Shown: one piece after another, positions 1-8,873 of the stretch | Layout: each line of letters opens with the position of its first letter | Numbering within the stretch: the stretch's first letter is position 1 | NCBI GenBank assembly: GCA_964610885.1 | Contig: CAZSWR010000024.1 | Span: 1-39,622 of the forward strand | From: CAZSWR01 sp964610885 | GTDB lineage: Bacteria > Bacteroidota > Ignavibacteria > Kapaibacteriales > UBA2268 | Length of the DNA: 39,622 nucleotides | Reading direction: 5' to 3' | Position numbers and translations under genes: made by a program | The notes under the pieces: generated by a model | What the model was told of the DNA's origin: nothing | Databases searched by the model: none | Seen by the model: the letters and a program-made list of their open reading frames with translations, nothing else

Positions 1-561
1 CGTTACTTTAGCGACCTTGCAACGGCTGTTAGCTCTTCGGCAGCAAATTCAACGATTCACGTTTCGAACTACACGCATACGGGCGCGCTCGATGCCGACG
101 CAAATACATACATTATCGATGCAGCTGATTTCGTCGTTAATGGCACAATCACCGCCGCAACGAACCATATCCAAGCAATCGGCACCGGCTACCTCGTGCA
201 ATCGCCCGCGCAGAACGTCGCGGCAACGTACCCAATTGGCGACGGTACGAACAATTACACAGCCACAATCACATGCGCTAACGCTCCCACCCTACCGATA
301 AAGATGAAGATCAATAACAACAAAACAGTTGCCGGCTCTTCTTTGGTGGATTTCTGGGACATTTCCGGCGAAGCGGCTTTGAACGCCACGATTAAACTTC
401 GCATTCCGAAATCCGCATTAAAATCAGGTTCGTGGAGCGCAAGCAACCAGATCCGCATTTTCAACGGCTCGCGCTACGTGCCCGTGCCGGCTGCCCGCGT
501 TTCGACCGCAGTCCTTACGGACCACGTGGAGGTTACCATCACGGGAGTGAATGCGTTCTAA
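1..561 (+). CDS. C-terminal part of a secreted/surface protein (5' end outside window)
   Basis: An open frame runs from base 1 to a TAA at 559-561, giving the last 186 residues of a protein that starts left of the window. The sequence is Ser/Thr/Asn/Ala-rich, as in exported beta-rich proteins. Residues from about 65 to the end align without gaps to the C-terminus of the LamG protein encoded at 36504-38588. Shared blocks include DGTNNY, LVDFWD, NGSR followed by VP, and a final VTI-x-G-x-N-x-F. By eye about half of some 120 positions are identical. It lacks the usual T9SS type A ending, so the shared module may be a different C-terminal anchoring or sorting domain; that is inference. The rest of the protein and its function cannot be seen. 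A good intrinsic terminator follows 25 bases after the stop. Confidence 0.85.
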   Translation, partial: RYFSDLATAVSSSAANSTIHVSNYTHTGALDADANTYIIDAADFVVNGTITAATNHIQAIGTGYLVQSPAQNVAATYPIGDGTNNYTATITCANAPTLPIKMKINNNKTVAGSSLVDFWDISGEAALNATIKLRIPKSALKSGSWSASNQIRIFNGSRYVPVPAARVSTAVLTDHVEVTITGVNAF

Positions 562-585
562 GACCCATTCCAATGATTCATTACA

Positions 586-621
586 AACTCCGCTTCGATA
601 CCATTGGGGCGGAGTTTTTTT
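586..621 (+). terminator. Intrinsic terminator of the left-edge gene
   Basis: A perfect 8-bp stem (586-593 with 609-616) is followed by a run of seven T (615-621). It lies 25 bases after the stop codon of the left-edge gene. Confidence 0.85.
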
Positions 622-754
622 ATCCCAAATTGTGCGTTAGAAAAACCCTCAATCCCTAAATCCCTTTCTCCCAAAGGGCAAAAGGGACTTCCAACAAAAC
701 ACGTTTTCTTACTCCCTTCTCCTGTTGGGAGAAGGGCCGGGGATGAGGGCATAG
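621..754 (+). repeat. 134-bp dispersed repeat, copy 1
   Basis: This stretch matches the reverse complement of 27816-27949 over 134 bases, with about eight differences counted by hand and no gaps. It carries two short hairpins, one around the CCCTTTCTCCC/GGG-AAAGGG part and one around CCCTTCTCC-x-GGAGAAGGG. Differences in the second hairpin loop keep the stem. There is no gene inside. It looks like a small non-autonomous or structural intergenic repeat. Confidence 0.85.
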
Positions 755-811
755 AATCTATTTCATATTTCTAATGAATAATCCAGAATTAATCCAATGA
801 CTTACACATCA

Positions 812-841
812 TCAAGGCCCACGGTTTCCCTTGGGCCTTGA
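812..841. terminator. Hairpin between the left repeat and ndk, possible weak terminator
   Basis: A perfect 10-bp inverted repeat (812-821 with 832-841) lies about 50 bases downstream of the ndk stop. Neither side has a long T run; the plus side reads TTGATTGATTTT. It could end ndk transcription or be a repeat remnant. Confidence 0.4.
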
Positions 842-893
842 TTGATTTTACTCTTGCAAATCCGCAGATAATTTCCAATTTGGAGTCGGTTGC

Positions 894-1331
894 CTATCGA
901 ACGGATTCCATATCGAAACGGCTGAAGAAGAAGGCGATCTCGATCGTTGCATTCTCGTCGGAATCCGAGCCGTGGACGGCATTGCTTGTTTTGTTGATGC
1001 CGAAGAGGTTGCGGACGCTGCCGGGACGGGCTTCTGCGGGATTTGTGGCGCCAATCAATTGCCTGTATGCTTGGACGGCATTTTCCTTCTCGAGCGCGAT
1101 GGCCACGATTGGCCCGGAGATCATATACTCCACCAAATCGTCGAAAAATGGTTTTTCTCTGTGCACTTCGTAGAATGCTTGAGCCGCGGAATGGCCCATC
1201 CTGCACATTTTCATGGCAAGGATTCGGAACCCGCTTTTTTCGATCATTTCGATTATCGAGCCGGTTTGGCCGGTGGCCACTGCCTCGGGTTTAATTATGC
1301 AGAGTGTCCTGTTTCCGGTGCTTTCAGCCAT
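894..1331 (-). CDS. ndk: Nucleoside diphosphate kinase
   Basis: A cytosolic enzyme that moves the gamma phosphate between NTPs and NDPs through a phosphohistidine. The 145-residue length is usual for the family. The active-site segment NAVHGSDS puts the phosphorylated histidine at residue 120, and the N-terminal LCIIKPEAV block and the ARPGSVRNLFG segment with its nucleotide-binding arginine are in place. It starts at an ATG preceded by an AAGGA-like site about 7 bases upstream. It lies 38 bases downstream of sucD on the same strand and is probably co-transcribed. Such a link is sensible because Ndk can redistribute the nucleoside triphosphate made by succinyl-CoA synthetase. Confidence 0.96.
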   Translation of the reverse strand: MAESTGNRTLCIIKPEAVATGQTGSIIEMIEKSGFRILAMKMCRMGHSAAQAFYEVHREKPFFDDLVEYMISGPIVAIALEKENAVQAYRQLIGATNPAEARPGSVRNLFGINKTSNAVHGSDSDENATIEIAFFFSRFDMESVR

Positions 1332-1369
1332 TTATTTTGTCCTTCTTCTGTCAAATACTAACTTGCAAT

Positions 1370-2344
1370 TTATTTTTTGTCTTTGGCAATCTGTTCTTTG
1401 GTTTTAACTTCAACCTTTTTAATAGCGGGTTTCCTGCGTTTGGGCATTTTTGCGATCACCTCTTCGACGGTTTTGCCGATGTCCGCCGGAGAGCCTGCCA
1501 CGTGGATTCCGGCCTCAGCGAGTGCTTTCATTTTGTCTTCGGCTGTACCTTTCCCGCCAGCGATGATTGCGCCTGCATGGCCCATGCGCCGTCCCGGAGG
1601 AGCGGTCTTGCCGGCGATGAAGCCGACGACGGGCTTTTTAACTTTTTTTGCAATATATTCGGCTGCCTGTTCTTCGGCGCTACCGCCGATTTCGCCGATC
1701 ATCAGGATCACGTCTGTGTCCGGGTCTGCGTTGAAGAGTTCGACGGCGTCGATGAATTGAGTGCCGACGATCGGGTCGCCGCCGATGCCGATGCAAGTGG
1801 ATTGGCCGATGCCGCGGTCGGTTAGCTGTTTGACTGCTTCGTAGGTGAGAGTGCCGGAGCGCGAGACTACGCCCACTTTGCCTGCTTTGTGTATGAATCC
1901 TGGCATAATACCGATTTTGCATTGCCCCGGGGCGATGATGCCCGGACAGTTCGGCCCAATAAGGCGGCTCGAGGAGCGTTTAAGCGCATCGTGAACGCGA
2001 GTCATGTCCGCAACTGGTACTCCCTCGGTGATGGCCACGATCAGTCCGATATTGGCGTCGATCGCTTCCATAATAGCGTCTGCAGCCATGGCCGGAGGGA
2101 CAAATATCACGGTTGCGTCCGGTTTCTTGGCCTCGACGGCTTCGGCGACGGTGTTGAATACAGGCACTTCCTTTTTGAATTTAACTTCGCCCTTGCCGGC
2201 GAATTTCGTGCCGCCCTTGCCGGGAGTAACGCCACCGACGACGGCTGTGCCGTATTCGAGCATTGCAGCCGTGTGGAAAGTGCCTTCGGAGCCGGTGATT
2301 CCCTGCACGATGACCTTGGTCTTTTTATTGATTAATACACTCAT
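1370..2344 (-). CDS. sucD: Succinyl-CoA synthetase (ADP/GDP-forming) alpha subunit
   Basis: The alpha subunit of the TCA-cycle enzyme that converts succinyl-CoA to succinate with NTP formation. The N-terminal CoA-binding Rossmann domain shows the GITGSEGTFH loop (residues 15-24). The phosphohistidine is H256 in GRRMGHAGAII, and GEIGGSAEEQAAEY precedes it. At 324 residues it is about 30 longer than typical SucD. The excess is a Lys-rich tail after residue 300 (KRRKPAIKK, KTKEQIAKDKK) of unknown role. The beta subunit gene sucC is not adjacent or anywhere in this window, so it must lie elsewhere. ndk follows directly. The start ATG has only a weak ribosome-binding site. Confidence 0.96.
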   Translation of the reverse strand: MSVLINKKTKVIVQGITGSEGTFHTAAMLEYGTAVVGGVTPGKGGTKFAGKGEVKFKKEVPVFNTVAEAVEAKKPDATVIFVPPAMAADAIMEAIDANIGLIVAITEGVPVADMTRVHDALKRSSSRLIGPNCPGIIAPGQCKIGIMPGFIHKAGKVGVVSRSGTLTYEAVKQLTDRGIGQSTCIGIGGDPIVGTQFIDAVELFNADPDTDVILMIGEIGGSAEEQAAEYIAKKVKKPVVGFIAGKTAPPGRRMGHAGAIIAGGKGTAEDKMKALAEAGIHVAGSPADIGKTVEEVIAKMPKRRKPAIKKVEVKTKEQIAKDKK

Positions 2345-2877
2345 GGCAATTCACTCAATTTATAAAAAAACCTGAATTTCAATTCGGATCGATTTTGCAA
2401 TATAACAAATTCATTTGGAATTCATATCCAAATATTCCAAGACGATTGAAACCATTCGAGAAGTGTAAGGAGCCAGCGCAAAAAGTCTGAACTGTGATTT
2501 GAAGTAGCAAGGAGAAAGTTGAAAGGAAAAAGTAAAAAATGTCTTGGGGCGGGTTCCCAAGCTGCCATGGATTCGTTGATGTGATGATATGAAAAAGTTG
2601 CAAGTAAAAAGGTAAAAGTAGCTAGTTAACTCTATTTAGGAAAAGACACAGTACAAGCTTCTACTTACAACTTGTTACTTGATAAAATGTGTTGGGGCGG
2701 GTTCCAAACCAGCCCGCCATGAGACTTTTGAAGTAACCAACTGATAAAATAGGAGATTCCCTCGTGCGCTGGAATGGCAAAGCACTAGATTCAATGAGGA
2801 AACAGCTTTATTCTTTTCTCCTTGTCCCTTGTTCCTTGTCCCTTGTTCCTTGCAACTTTCTACTTTTCCTGGCGCTT
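2345..2877. other. Intergenic stretch with degenerate repeats
   Basis: This 533-base gap between sucD and the M16 peptidase has no convincing gene. It holds a partial copy of the dispersed motif GTCTGAACTRTGATT (2485-2499), two GGGGCGGGTTCC segments (about 2546 and 2694, the second part of a hairpin ending in GCCCGCC), and a 14-bp tandem repeat at 2820-2852. The promoter for sucD should lie in its left part. Confidence 0.6.
2820..2852. repeat. Short tandem repeat, 14-bp unit
   Basis: The unit CCTTGTCCCTTGTT occurs twice in perfect tandem (2820-2833 and 2834-2847) and starts a third time. It lies just downstream of the M16 peptidase stop codon. It is a low-complexity repeat with no spacers. 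Confidence 0.75.
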
Positions 2878-4140
2878 CTATTCGCCATCGGCAACCACGT
2901 CCACGCGGATGGCTTGGGCTTGGCTTAAGTACTTTTCGGCAAACGAGCGGACTTCCACGCGCGATATTCGTTTGTAGCGGTCCAGCAGCTCATAGACTCG
3001 CTCTTCGGAATCGGTGAACAGGAGCTGGTTCGCACAGACGTCTGCCAGGCCGGCCGAGTATTGCAATTCGTAGGCCAATTGGGTGGTCAGCTGGTTAATT
3101 GATTTTTCGTATTCGCTCTCCTCGATGCCGGCGGAAATGATCGTGTCCAATTCCGACTGAAGCTGTTCGGCCAGGCTGTCCGAGTCGGCAGTTTCGTCGT
3201 TGGAGAAGGCATAGGCAGAAACGAGCGACCCAAGCTCGCGTTTGTCCGCGAAGGCTCCGGCGTAGGACGCTGATTGTTTTTCGTAAACCAATGAGCGGTT
3301 CAGCCGTGAGCTTTTCCCGCTGCCGAGTATGTTCGTCAGTATGTCGGCGGCGTGGATTTCGTCGTCGAGGAACGAAGGCGCGTGGTACGAGAGAAAGACC
3401 GCGGGCATTGGCACGTCGTCGGGTTGTTCGCCGCGAGTGCCGGTGATTTTCCGAGTGGATTCCGGGCGAAGGAAAGTGTCCGGCACGATCGATCGAGAAA
3501 AGTATTTCTCGGCGAGTTCGATTGATTTCTCCGGGCTGACGTCGCCGGAGATCACCAAGAAGGAGTTCTGCGGAGTGTAGAAAGCGCGGCGGAAGTGGTT
3601 GATTTCGTCCAGCGTTATCGACGAGACGGCTTCGCGGCGGCCGTGTACCTCCCACGAATATGGATCGTCCTCGGCGAATGCGAGCGCGGCGGTGCGGTCT
3701 CGCCAGCGGGCATAGGGTTGGTTCTCGACGGTTTGCATAATCTCTTCGAGCACCACTTTCCGCTGGTTCTCGAGCGCCTCGCTCGTGATTTCCGAATTGT
3801 AGAGTCGGTCGGATTCCAGCCAAAGCGCCAATTCCAACTGATTGGACGGAAGGGACATTTGGTACGAGGTCAAATCGAAAGTAGTGTAGGCATTGTTAGT
3901 CCCGCCGGCTGTGGAGCAAATCCTGTCGAAATCGCCCTTCGCGACGGTGCGAGTGCCCTCGAACATCAGATGCTCGAGCAAATGGGCCACTCCGGCGAAT
4001 CGCGGGGTTTCGTCCTTGGATCCGACCCGGAAGGCATAGTTTATCGAAACCACGCCGGACCGAGAGTTCGGAACCACAGCCACTCGCAGCCCGCTTTCCA
4101 ATTTGAAAGTATGGATTCGGAATATATCTTTAAGATTCAT
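2878..4140 (-). CDS. M16 family zinc peptidase (processing-peptidase-like)
   Basis: A zinc metallopeptidase of the pitrilysin/mitochondrial processing peptidase family. The inverted zinc motif HLLEH gives H53, E56 and H57; the distal glutamate is expected in ENQRKVVLEE around residues 124-133. Two half-domains of about 200 residues follow each other, and the length of 420 fits the single-chain bacterial M16B group that usually acts as a dimer. The frame is open 84 bases further upstream, but the ATG at 4140 has GGAAAAG close before it and begins the usual N-terminus (FKLESGLRVAVVP), so I chose it. There is no obvious signal peptide. It is divergent from the Fe-S oxidoreductase. The substrate is not known. 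Confidence 0.92.
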   Translation of the reverse strand: MNLKDIFRIHTFKLESGLRVAVVPNSRSGVVSINYAFRVGSKDETPRFAGVAHLLEHLMFEGTRTVAKGDFDRICSTAGGTNNAYTTFDLTSYQMSLPSNQLELALWLESDRLYNSEITSEALENQRKVVLEEIMQTVENQPYARWRDRTAALAFAEDDPYSWEVHGRREAVSSITLDEINHFRRAFYTPQNSFLVISGDVSPEKSIELAEKYFSRSIVPDTFLRPESTRKITGTRGEQPDDVPMPAVFLSYHAPSFLDDEIHAADILTNILGSGKSSRLNRSLVYEKQSASYAGAFADKRELGSLVSAYAFSNDETADSDSLAEQLQSELDTIISAGIEESEYEKSINQLTTQLAYELQYSAGLADVCANQLLFTDSEERVYELLDRYKRISRVEVRSFAEKYLSQAQAIRVDVVADGE

Positions 4141-4326
4141 GCTTTTCCAATTTACAATTATATCAAAACATCGGCAACAATCGGCCAGCCATACCATGGG
4201 CCTGTGGCCCGCCACATTGTACAATTAATATATAACGGCTGAAAGTAGCAATCATTTTGTATATCTCGATTGTTTTTCGTAATTTTATTCTTTTTGAATT
4301 TTTCATTTACATATAGAGGTTACGAA

Positions 4327-6360
4327 GTGATTAAAACAATACTCTTTTCGATAGTACTTATTGCAGCGGCAGCAGCGCTTGTAATCAACCTAAGGAGAGT
4401 GTTTTCTTACCTTAAAGTGGCAAAGCCGGACAACAGGACGGACAATATTGGCGCGCGCATAGCGCATACGTTCGACGTAGCTTTCGGGCAATCGAAGATA
4501 TTGCGCGAGAACTTTGCCGGACTGCTCCACGTGGTAATATTCTGGGGATTCCTCGTATTGCTATTTTCTGCAAGCGAAGCTGTATTCCAGGGTTTCTATC
4601 CTGATTTCTCTTGGGAATTCCTCGGCACAGGCTTCACGCTCATCACCGCAGCAACCGATATATTTTGCGCAGGTATCGTGCTGGCGATAATTTTCTCCGT
4701 TTTGCGCCGCTTCGTCATCAAGGTGAAGCGACTTCAGGGAGACGCCAACGAAAAGAAAGATGCGCTTGTGGTGCTCGGCTTCATTTTTATGATCGTAACT
4801 TCGTTACTGTTCCAAAATGCAGCAATTTACAACCTGAACCCGCACGAAGCCCACGCATTCCGCCCGGTTTCGTCGATTCTCGGCGGCATGTTCACCATCA
4901 GCTCGGCCATGATGTGGCAGGAAATCCTTTGGTGGGTACATATTTGCGCCATTCTGATCTTTGCTAACTACCTTCCATTCTCGAAACATTTTCACGTTTA
5001 TACATCGATTCCGAACGTATTTTTCTCGCCGATCGAACCGGTCAACAAACTCGCACCGATCGATTTCGAAGAGGAAGGCGTCGAGAAATTCGGCGTTGTC
5101 GATATCGACGACCTTTCGTGGAAAAGCCTTTTCGATGGTTTCACATGTACGCATTGCGGACGTTGTTCGGCTGCTTGCCCCGCCAATTCCACGGGCAAAT
5201 TGCTCTCGCCGCGCGAGGTTATCGTCCAGATTCGCGAACGTACATTCGACTTCGCCCCGATTTTGCTGAAGAAAATGAACGCCCCGCAACCCGCCGAAGG
5301 CGAAGAAGCGGTGGAAGTGGCCCTTTCGGAACGCGAACAGGCCATCTGCGACAAGAAATTCGTCGGCGACTACGAATCCGTCGATGCCCTTTGGCAATGC
5401 ACCACCTGCGGCGCTTGTATGCAGGAATGCCCCGTGATGAACGAACACGTCCCGGCAATCGTTGGGATGCGCCGCTCGCTCGTTATGATGGAATCGAATT
5501 TCCCGCCGCTCTTGCAATCAGCCTTCTCGAACCTCGAGACTAACGGCACTCCTTGGGCTTTCTCGCCCTCCGAACGCGCCGATTGGGCGCAAGGCACAGG
5601 CGTCAAAACGGCAGCCGAGAATCCTGATTTCGATGTGTTGTTCTGGGTTGGTTGCGCCGGTAGCTTCGACGACCGCGCAAAGAAAGTATCCGTGGCGTTC
5701 GCAACGTTGCTCCAGAAGGCCGAAGTGAACTTCGCAATCCTGGGAACAGAAGAGCAATGCAACGGCGATGTGGCCCGCCGCCTCGGTCAGGAATACCTTG
5801 CCGATATGCTTATCAAAGCAAATATCGAGACAATGAACCGCTACGGCGTGAAGAAAATCGTTACTTTCTGCCCGCACTGCTTCAACACGATGAAGAATGA
5901 ATACCCGATGTTTGGCGGAAACTACGAAGTGGTTCACCACACACAATTCCTCAATGAATTGATTGCCTCGGGCAAATTGAAATTGAAATCGAACGGCCAC
6001 GAATCGCACCTGTTCACGTATCACGATTCGTGCTACCTCGGCCGCTACAATAATTATTACGACGAACCTCGCAAATTGCTCGCATCGATCCCCGGCGCCT
6101 CGCTGGCCGAAACCGAACGCAATTGCGACAAGGCCTTCTGCTGCGGAGCCGGCGGCGGCCAGATGTTCCTCGAGGAAACCGATGGCGAGCGCATCAATAT
6201 CGAGCGCACCAACGAGCTTTTGGCAACCGGCGCGGAGACAATTGCGCTGAACTGTCCCTTCTGTATGACGATGGTAACCGATGGCGTCAAGGCAAACGAA
6301 AAGACCGAAGAGGTCGATGTTCGCGACCTGGCAGAAATCCTGCTTGACTATGTCGAATAA
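4327..6360 (+). CDS. Membrane-bound Fe-S oxidoreductase with two CCG (HdrD-like) domains
   Basis: It probably passes electrons between the membrane quinone pool and a soluble donor such as electron-transfer flavoprotein. The first 240 residues form several hydrophobic helices with histidines, in the style of a NarI/HdrE cytochrome b. Next come two 4Fe-4S motifs: CTHCGRCSAACP (C274, C277, C280, C284) and CTTCGACMQECP (C358, C361, C364, C368). Two CCG domains follow. The first has C443, QCNG at C478, and CPHC at C515/C518; the second has C569, C600 with CCG at 605-607, and CPFC at C643/C646. The reading frame extends back to a TTG at 4270, but GTG at 4327 has an AGAGGT site 7 bases upstream, so I use it (677 residues). 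No etf genes are adjacent. Confidence 0.9.
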   Translation: MIKTILFSIVLIAAAAALVINLRRVFSYLKVAKPDNRTDNIGARIAHTFDVAFGQSKILRENFAGLLHVVIFWGFLVLLFSASEAVFQGFYPDFSWEFLGTGFTLITAATDIFCAGIVLAIIFSVLRRFVIKVKRLQGDANEKKDALVVLGFIFMIVTSLLFQNAAIYNLNPHEAHAFRPVSSILGGMFTISSAMMWQEILWWVHICAILIFANYLPFSKHFHVYTSIPNVFFSPIEPVNKLAPIDFEEEGVEKFGVVDIDDLSWKSLFDGFTCTHCGRCSAACPANSTGKLLSPREVIVQIRERTFDFAPILLKKMNAPQPAEGEEAVEVALSEREQAICDKKFVGDYESVDALWQCTTCGACMQECPVMNEHVPAIVGMRRSLVMMESNFPPLLQSAFSNLETNGTPWAFSPSERADWAQGTGVKTAAENPDFDVLFWVGCAGSFDDRAKKVSVAFATLLQKAEVNFAILGTEEQCNGDVARRLGQEYLADMLIKANIETMNRYGVKKIVTFCPHCFNTMKNEYPMFGGNYEVVHHTQFLNELIASGKLKLKSNGHESHLFTYHDSCYLGRYNNYYDEPRKLLASIPGASLAETERNCDKAFCCGAGGGQMFLEETDGERINIERTNELLATGAETIALNCPFCMTMVTDGVKANEKTEEVDVRDLAEILLDYVE

Positions 6361-6488
6361 TATCAATGAGATATATGCAGCATATTCTGTTTAAAAAATA
6401 GTGTTGCAAATTAAGTTTTTCATTGATAAATTTGTTGCTTGTGCTTTACCATTTTTGAAATGGAATTTGGTTAATTGATTGATTTCAA

Positions 6489-6516
6489 TTGACGCTTGGA
6501 TTGAAAATGATATATT
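6489..6516 (+). promoter_or_regulatory. Candidate sigma70-type promoter of the foldase gene
   Basis: TTGACG (6489-6494) and TATATT (6511-6516) are separated by 16 bases, each one base from the consensus hexamer. Transcription would start about 20 bases before the GGAGTG ribosome-binding site at 6529-6534, which serves the ATG at 6544. Confidence 0.5.
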
Positions 6517-6543
6517 TATAAACTTAATGGAGTGATTTTACTG

Positions 6544-8802
6544 ATGGGTACTTTTGAACGTTTACGCAAGACTTCACCCTACTTACTTGCAGCATTTGCT
6601 ATTATTTTTGTTGGATTCATGGTCCTTTCCGATGCTAACATCTCCGATGTGCTCAAGAAAAGAGGCCGTATGGATCCGAATACAGCAGTGCTGGCAACGA
6701 TCAATGGCGAAGATATTCTCTACAAAGATTTTCAGGAGCGCGTCCAAAAACGCATGGAAATGGAACGCCAGCAAAACAATGGCGCACAGATCGAGGAATC
6801 ATATATTCGCCAAGAGATCTGGGAACAAATGGTAAACGAAGTACTTCTGAGGCAGGAAGCCAAAAAAGCCGGTATCGTGGTTACTAACGAAGAAATTCTT
6901 GACATTATGATCGACAATCCGCCTGCTATGCTCAGACAGTACTTTACGGATTCCAACAAAGTGTTCCAAAAAGAACAATACCTGAAGCTGATCACAGACC
7001 CGGACGTCATCTACACGATGCTTCCCCAAAACATGTCCAAGCAAGAAAAAGACCAACAGGTCAAACAATGGAAAGACCAGCTGATCGCAATCGAAAAAGA
7101 AATTCGTGCTAACAAATTGTACGTCAATTTCGTCGCTGTCGTCAATACAGCCGGCTCGATTATGTCTTCGGAATACGCTCGCAATATTTATACTACCGAC
7201 AAACAAAATGCTGGCGTACAATACGCCTTCTTCGACGCCCGCGCAATTAGCGACAGCGCTGTATCGGTTAGCGATAGCGAAATCAAAGAATATTACGACA
7301 AATACAAACAATACTACAAACAAAAACCCATGCGCAAACTTCGCTATGCTGTGTTCCCACTCGTCCCATCGGCCAAGGATACCGCAAACGCCCAGAAATA
7401 CTTGGATAAATTCCAGTCCGAAATGGCAAAGGCAGGCGAAGACAAAGTGCAACGCGACACAGTGTTCACTCGTTTCTACAAGGAAACCGAATACGAAAAG
7501 GAAAGATACGACACAGTCGCTATCTCCAAAATCGACCCAGCCAAAGCTCCTTACATGCTTAGCGCAGGAATCAAAGACATCGTCGGCCCGATTGCTTCGG
7601 CAAAAGGCATCGCTTTCGTCCGTGTGGACGGCCGCGACACCAAGAGGATCGATAGCGCCAAAGCAAGCCACATCCTTATCCGCTTCGGAGCAAACAAAGA
7701 CAGCGCCAAAGCACTCGCCGAAGACATCTTGAGAAAAGCAAAATCCGGTACAGACTTCGCTGATTTGGCCCGCCAATACTCCGAAGACCCCGGCTCGAAA
7801 GACAAAGGCGGCGACCTCGGATACTTCACCAAAGGCTCGATGGTCAAACAATTCGAAGAAGCAGTCTTCGACGCATCGTCCGGCTCGATTGTCGGCCCGG
7901 TCGAAACACAATTCGGATACCACATCATCAACGTTGTCGAAAAGAAAGCATCCGACGTCGATCGTATTTCATACACAGAAATCCTGATCGCCCCGAAATT
8001 CCCGACCACAACGAAGAGCGAAATCAAACGCGAAGCCAATACGCTTAGCCGCTCGCTGAACGATGGCCAGAAAATGGAAGACGTACTGACGAAACTCAAT
8101 CCCAATATCCGTATGGATTCAGTTGCATACGAAAGAAACAAACCCGTTGCACGTTTGAATTCGCCATACATCTCTTCGATCTGTAACCACAACAAGGCCG
8201 GATTCGCAACAGAACCTGTCGAAATCAAACGCATCGGTATCGTAGTCGCCCAAGTATCGGAAGTCCGCGAAGCCGGCACAATCCCGATGGAAGACATGAA
8301 ACCGACAATCACACGCAAATTGATGAACCGCAAAAAACTTGACCTGCTGAAAACCAAAGCAGAAGCGTTCTATTCGCAAGTCCAATCGATGACTGACCTG
8401 AACCAGGCCGCATCGATCGACCCGACAGTTCAAATTAAAGTTGATTCATCGATCAAAAACAATGGCTATATTCCTTCGGTCGGCACTGATAACGTGTTCA
8501 CACAGAAAGTTATGATGCTGCCCATCGGCAAGATTTCCGAACCGATTCGCGGCGAAATGGGCTACTATATCGCCCAAGTGCTCAACCGCAACGAAGTCAG
8601 CGAAGAACAAATGAAAGCTGACCTGCCGAAGATGATGGCAAATGCTTTCCGCGTGGAAGGAGACAAACTCAATCCCCAATGGGCAAACGAACAATATCCT
8701 TGGTACCAGAAAATGTCAGCTTCGCCTTGGTTCCAGACGCTGAGAGAAAACGCCAAAATCGAGGATAATCGCTACGAATACTTCAAAGACGAAAGCAACT
8801 AA
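6544..8802 (+). CDS. Membrane-anchored peptidyl-prolyl isomerase (PpiD/SurA-like, parvulin)
   Basis: A periplasmic folding helper of the SurA_N/parvulin type, 752 residues. One hydrophobic segment near residues 13-30 anchors a short cytoplasmic N-terminus, as in PpiD. A long helical, charged chaperone region follows. A clear PPIC rotamase domain spans about 372-468, starting KASHILIRF, with YSEDPGSKDKGGDLGYF in its core and FGYHIINV near its end. A second, weaker parvulin-like stretch lies near 645-682 (MMLPIGKISEPIRGEMGYYI), perhaps an inactive copy. The ATG at 6544 is preferred over GTG at 6532 because GGAGTG sits 9 bases before it. It has its own likely promoter and a strong terminator, so it looks monocistronic. 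Likely clients are outer-membrane and exported proteins. Confidence 0.92.
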   Translation: MGTFERLRKTSPYLLAAFAIIFVGFMVLSDANISDVLKKRGRMDPNTAVLATINGEDILYKDFQERVQKRMEMERQQNNGAQIEESYIRQEIWEQMVNEVLLRQEAKKAGIVVTNEEILDIMIDNPPAMLRQYFTDSNKVFQKEQYLKLITDPDVIYTMLPQNMSKQEKDQQVKQWKDQLIAIEKEIRANKLYVNFVAVVNTAGSIMSSEYARNIYTTDKQNAGVQYAFFDARAISDSAVSVSDSEIKEYYDKYKQYYKQKPMRKLRYAVFPLVPSAKDTANAQKYLDKFQSEMAKAGEDKVQRDTVFTRFYKETEYEKERYDTVAISKIDPAKAPYMLSAGIKDIVGPIASAKGIAFVRVDGRDTKRIDSAKASHILIRFGANKDSAKALAEDILRKAKSGTDFADLARQYSEDPGSKDKGGDLGYFTKGSMVKQFEEAVFDASSGSIVGPVETQFGYHIINVVEKKASDVDRISYTEILIAPKFPTTTKSEIKREANTLSRSLNDGQKMEDVLTKLNPNIRMDSVAYERNKPVARLNSPYISSICNHNKAGFATEPVEIKRIGIVVAQVSEVREAGTIPMEDMKPTITRKLMNRKKLDLLKTKAEAFYSQVQSMTDLNQAASIDPTVQIKVDSSIKNNGYIPSVGTDNVFTQKVMMLPIGKISEPIRGEMGYYIAQVLNRNEVSEEQMKADLPKMMANAFRVEGDKLNPQWANEQYPWYQKMSASPWFQTLRENAKIEDNRYEYFKDESN

Positions 8803-8837
8803 TCGCTTTGCAACAATTGCAAATTGAACGTTGTAAT

Positions 8838-8873
8838 AGAAGGGGCCTTGGACAAAGGCCCTTTCTGTTTTTG
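8838..8873 (+). terminator. Intrinsic terminator of the foldase gene
   Basis: A 14-bp stem (8838-8851 with 8853-8866, one G-T pair and one mismatch; the loop partly opens the top) is followed by GTTTTTG. It lies 36 bases after the stop codon. Confidence 0.85.

Larger units (their letters stand above)
562..893. other. Intergenic stretch between the left-edge gene and ndk
   Basis: This 332-base gap between convergent genes holds the terminator at 586-621, the dispersed repeat at 621-754 and the hairpin at 812-841. No further coding sequence or RNA gene is apparent. Confidence 0.7.

Noticed and set aside
2820..2852. Tandem repeat as a possible CRISPR start
   Set aside because: The units are 14 bases and directly adjacent, with no spacers and no cas gene nearby.
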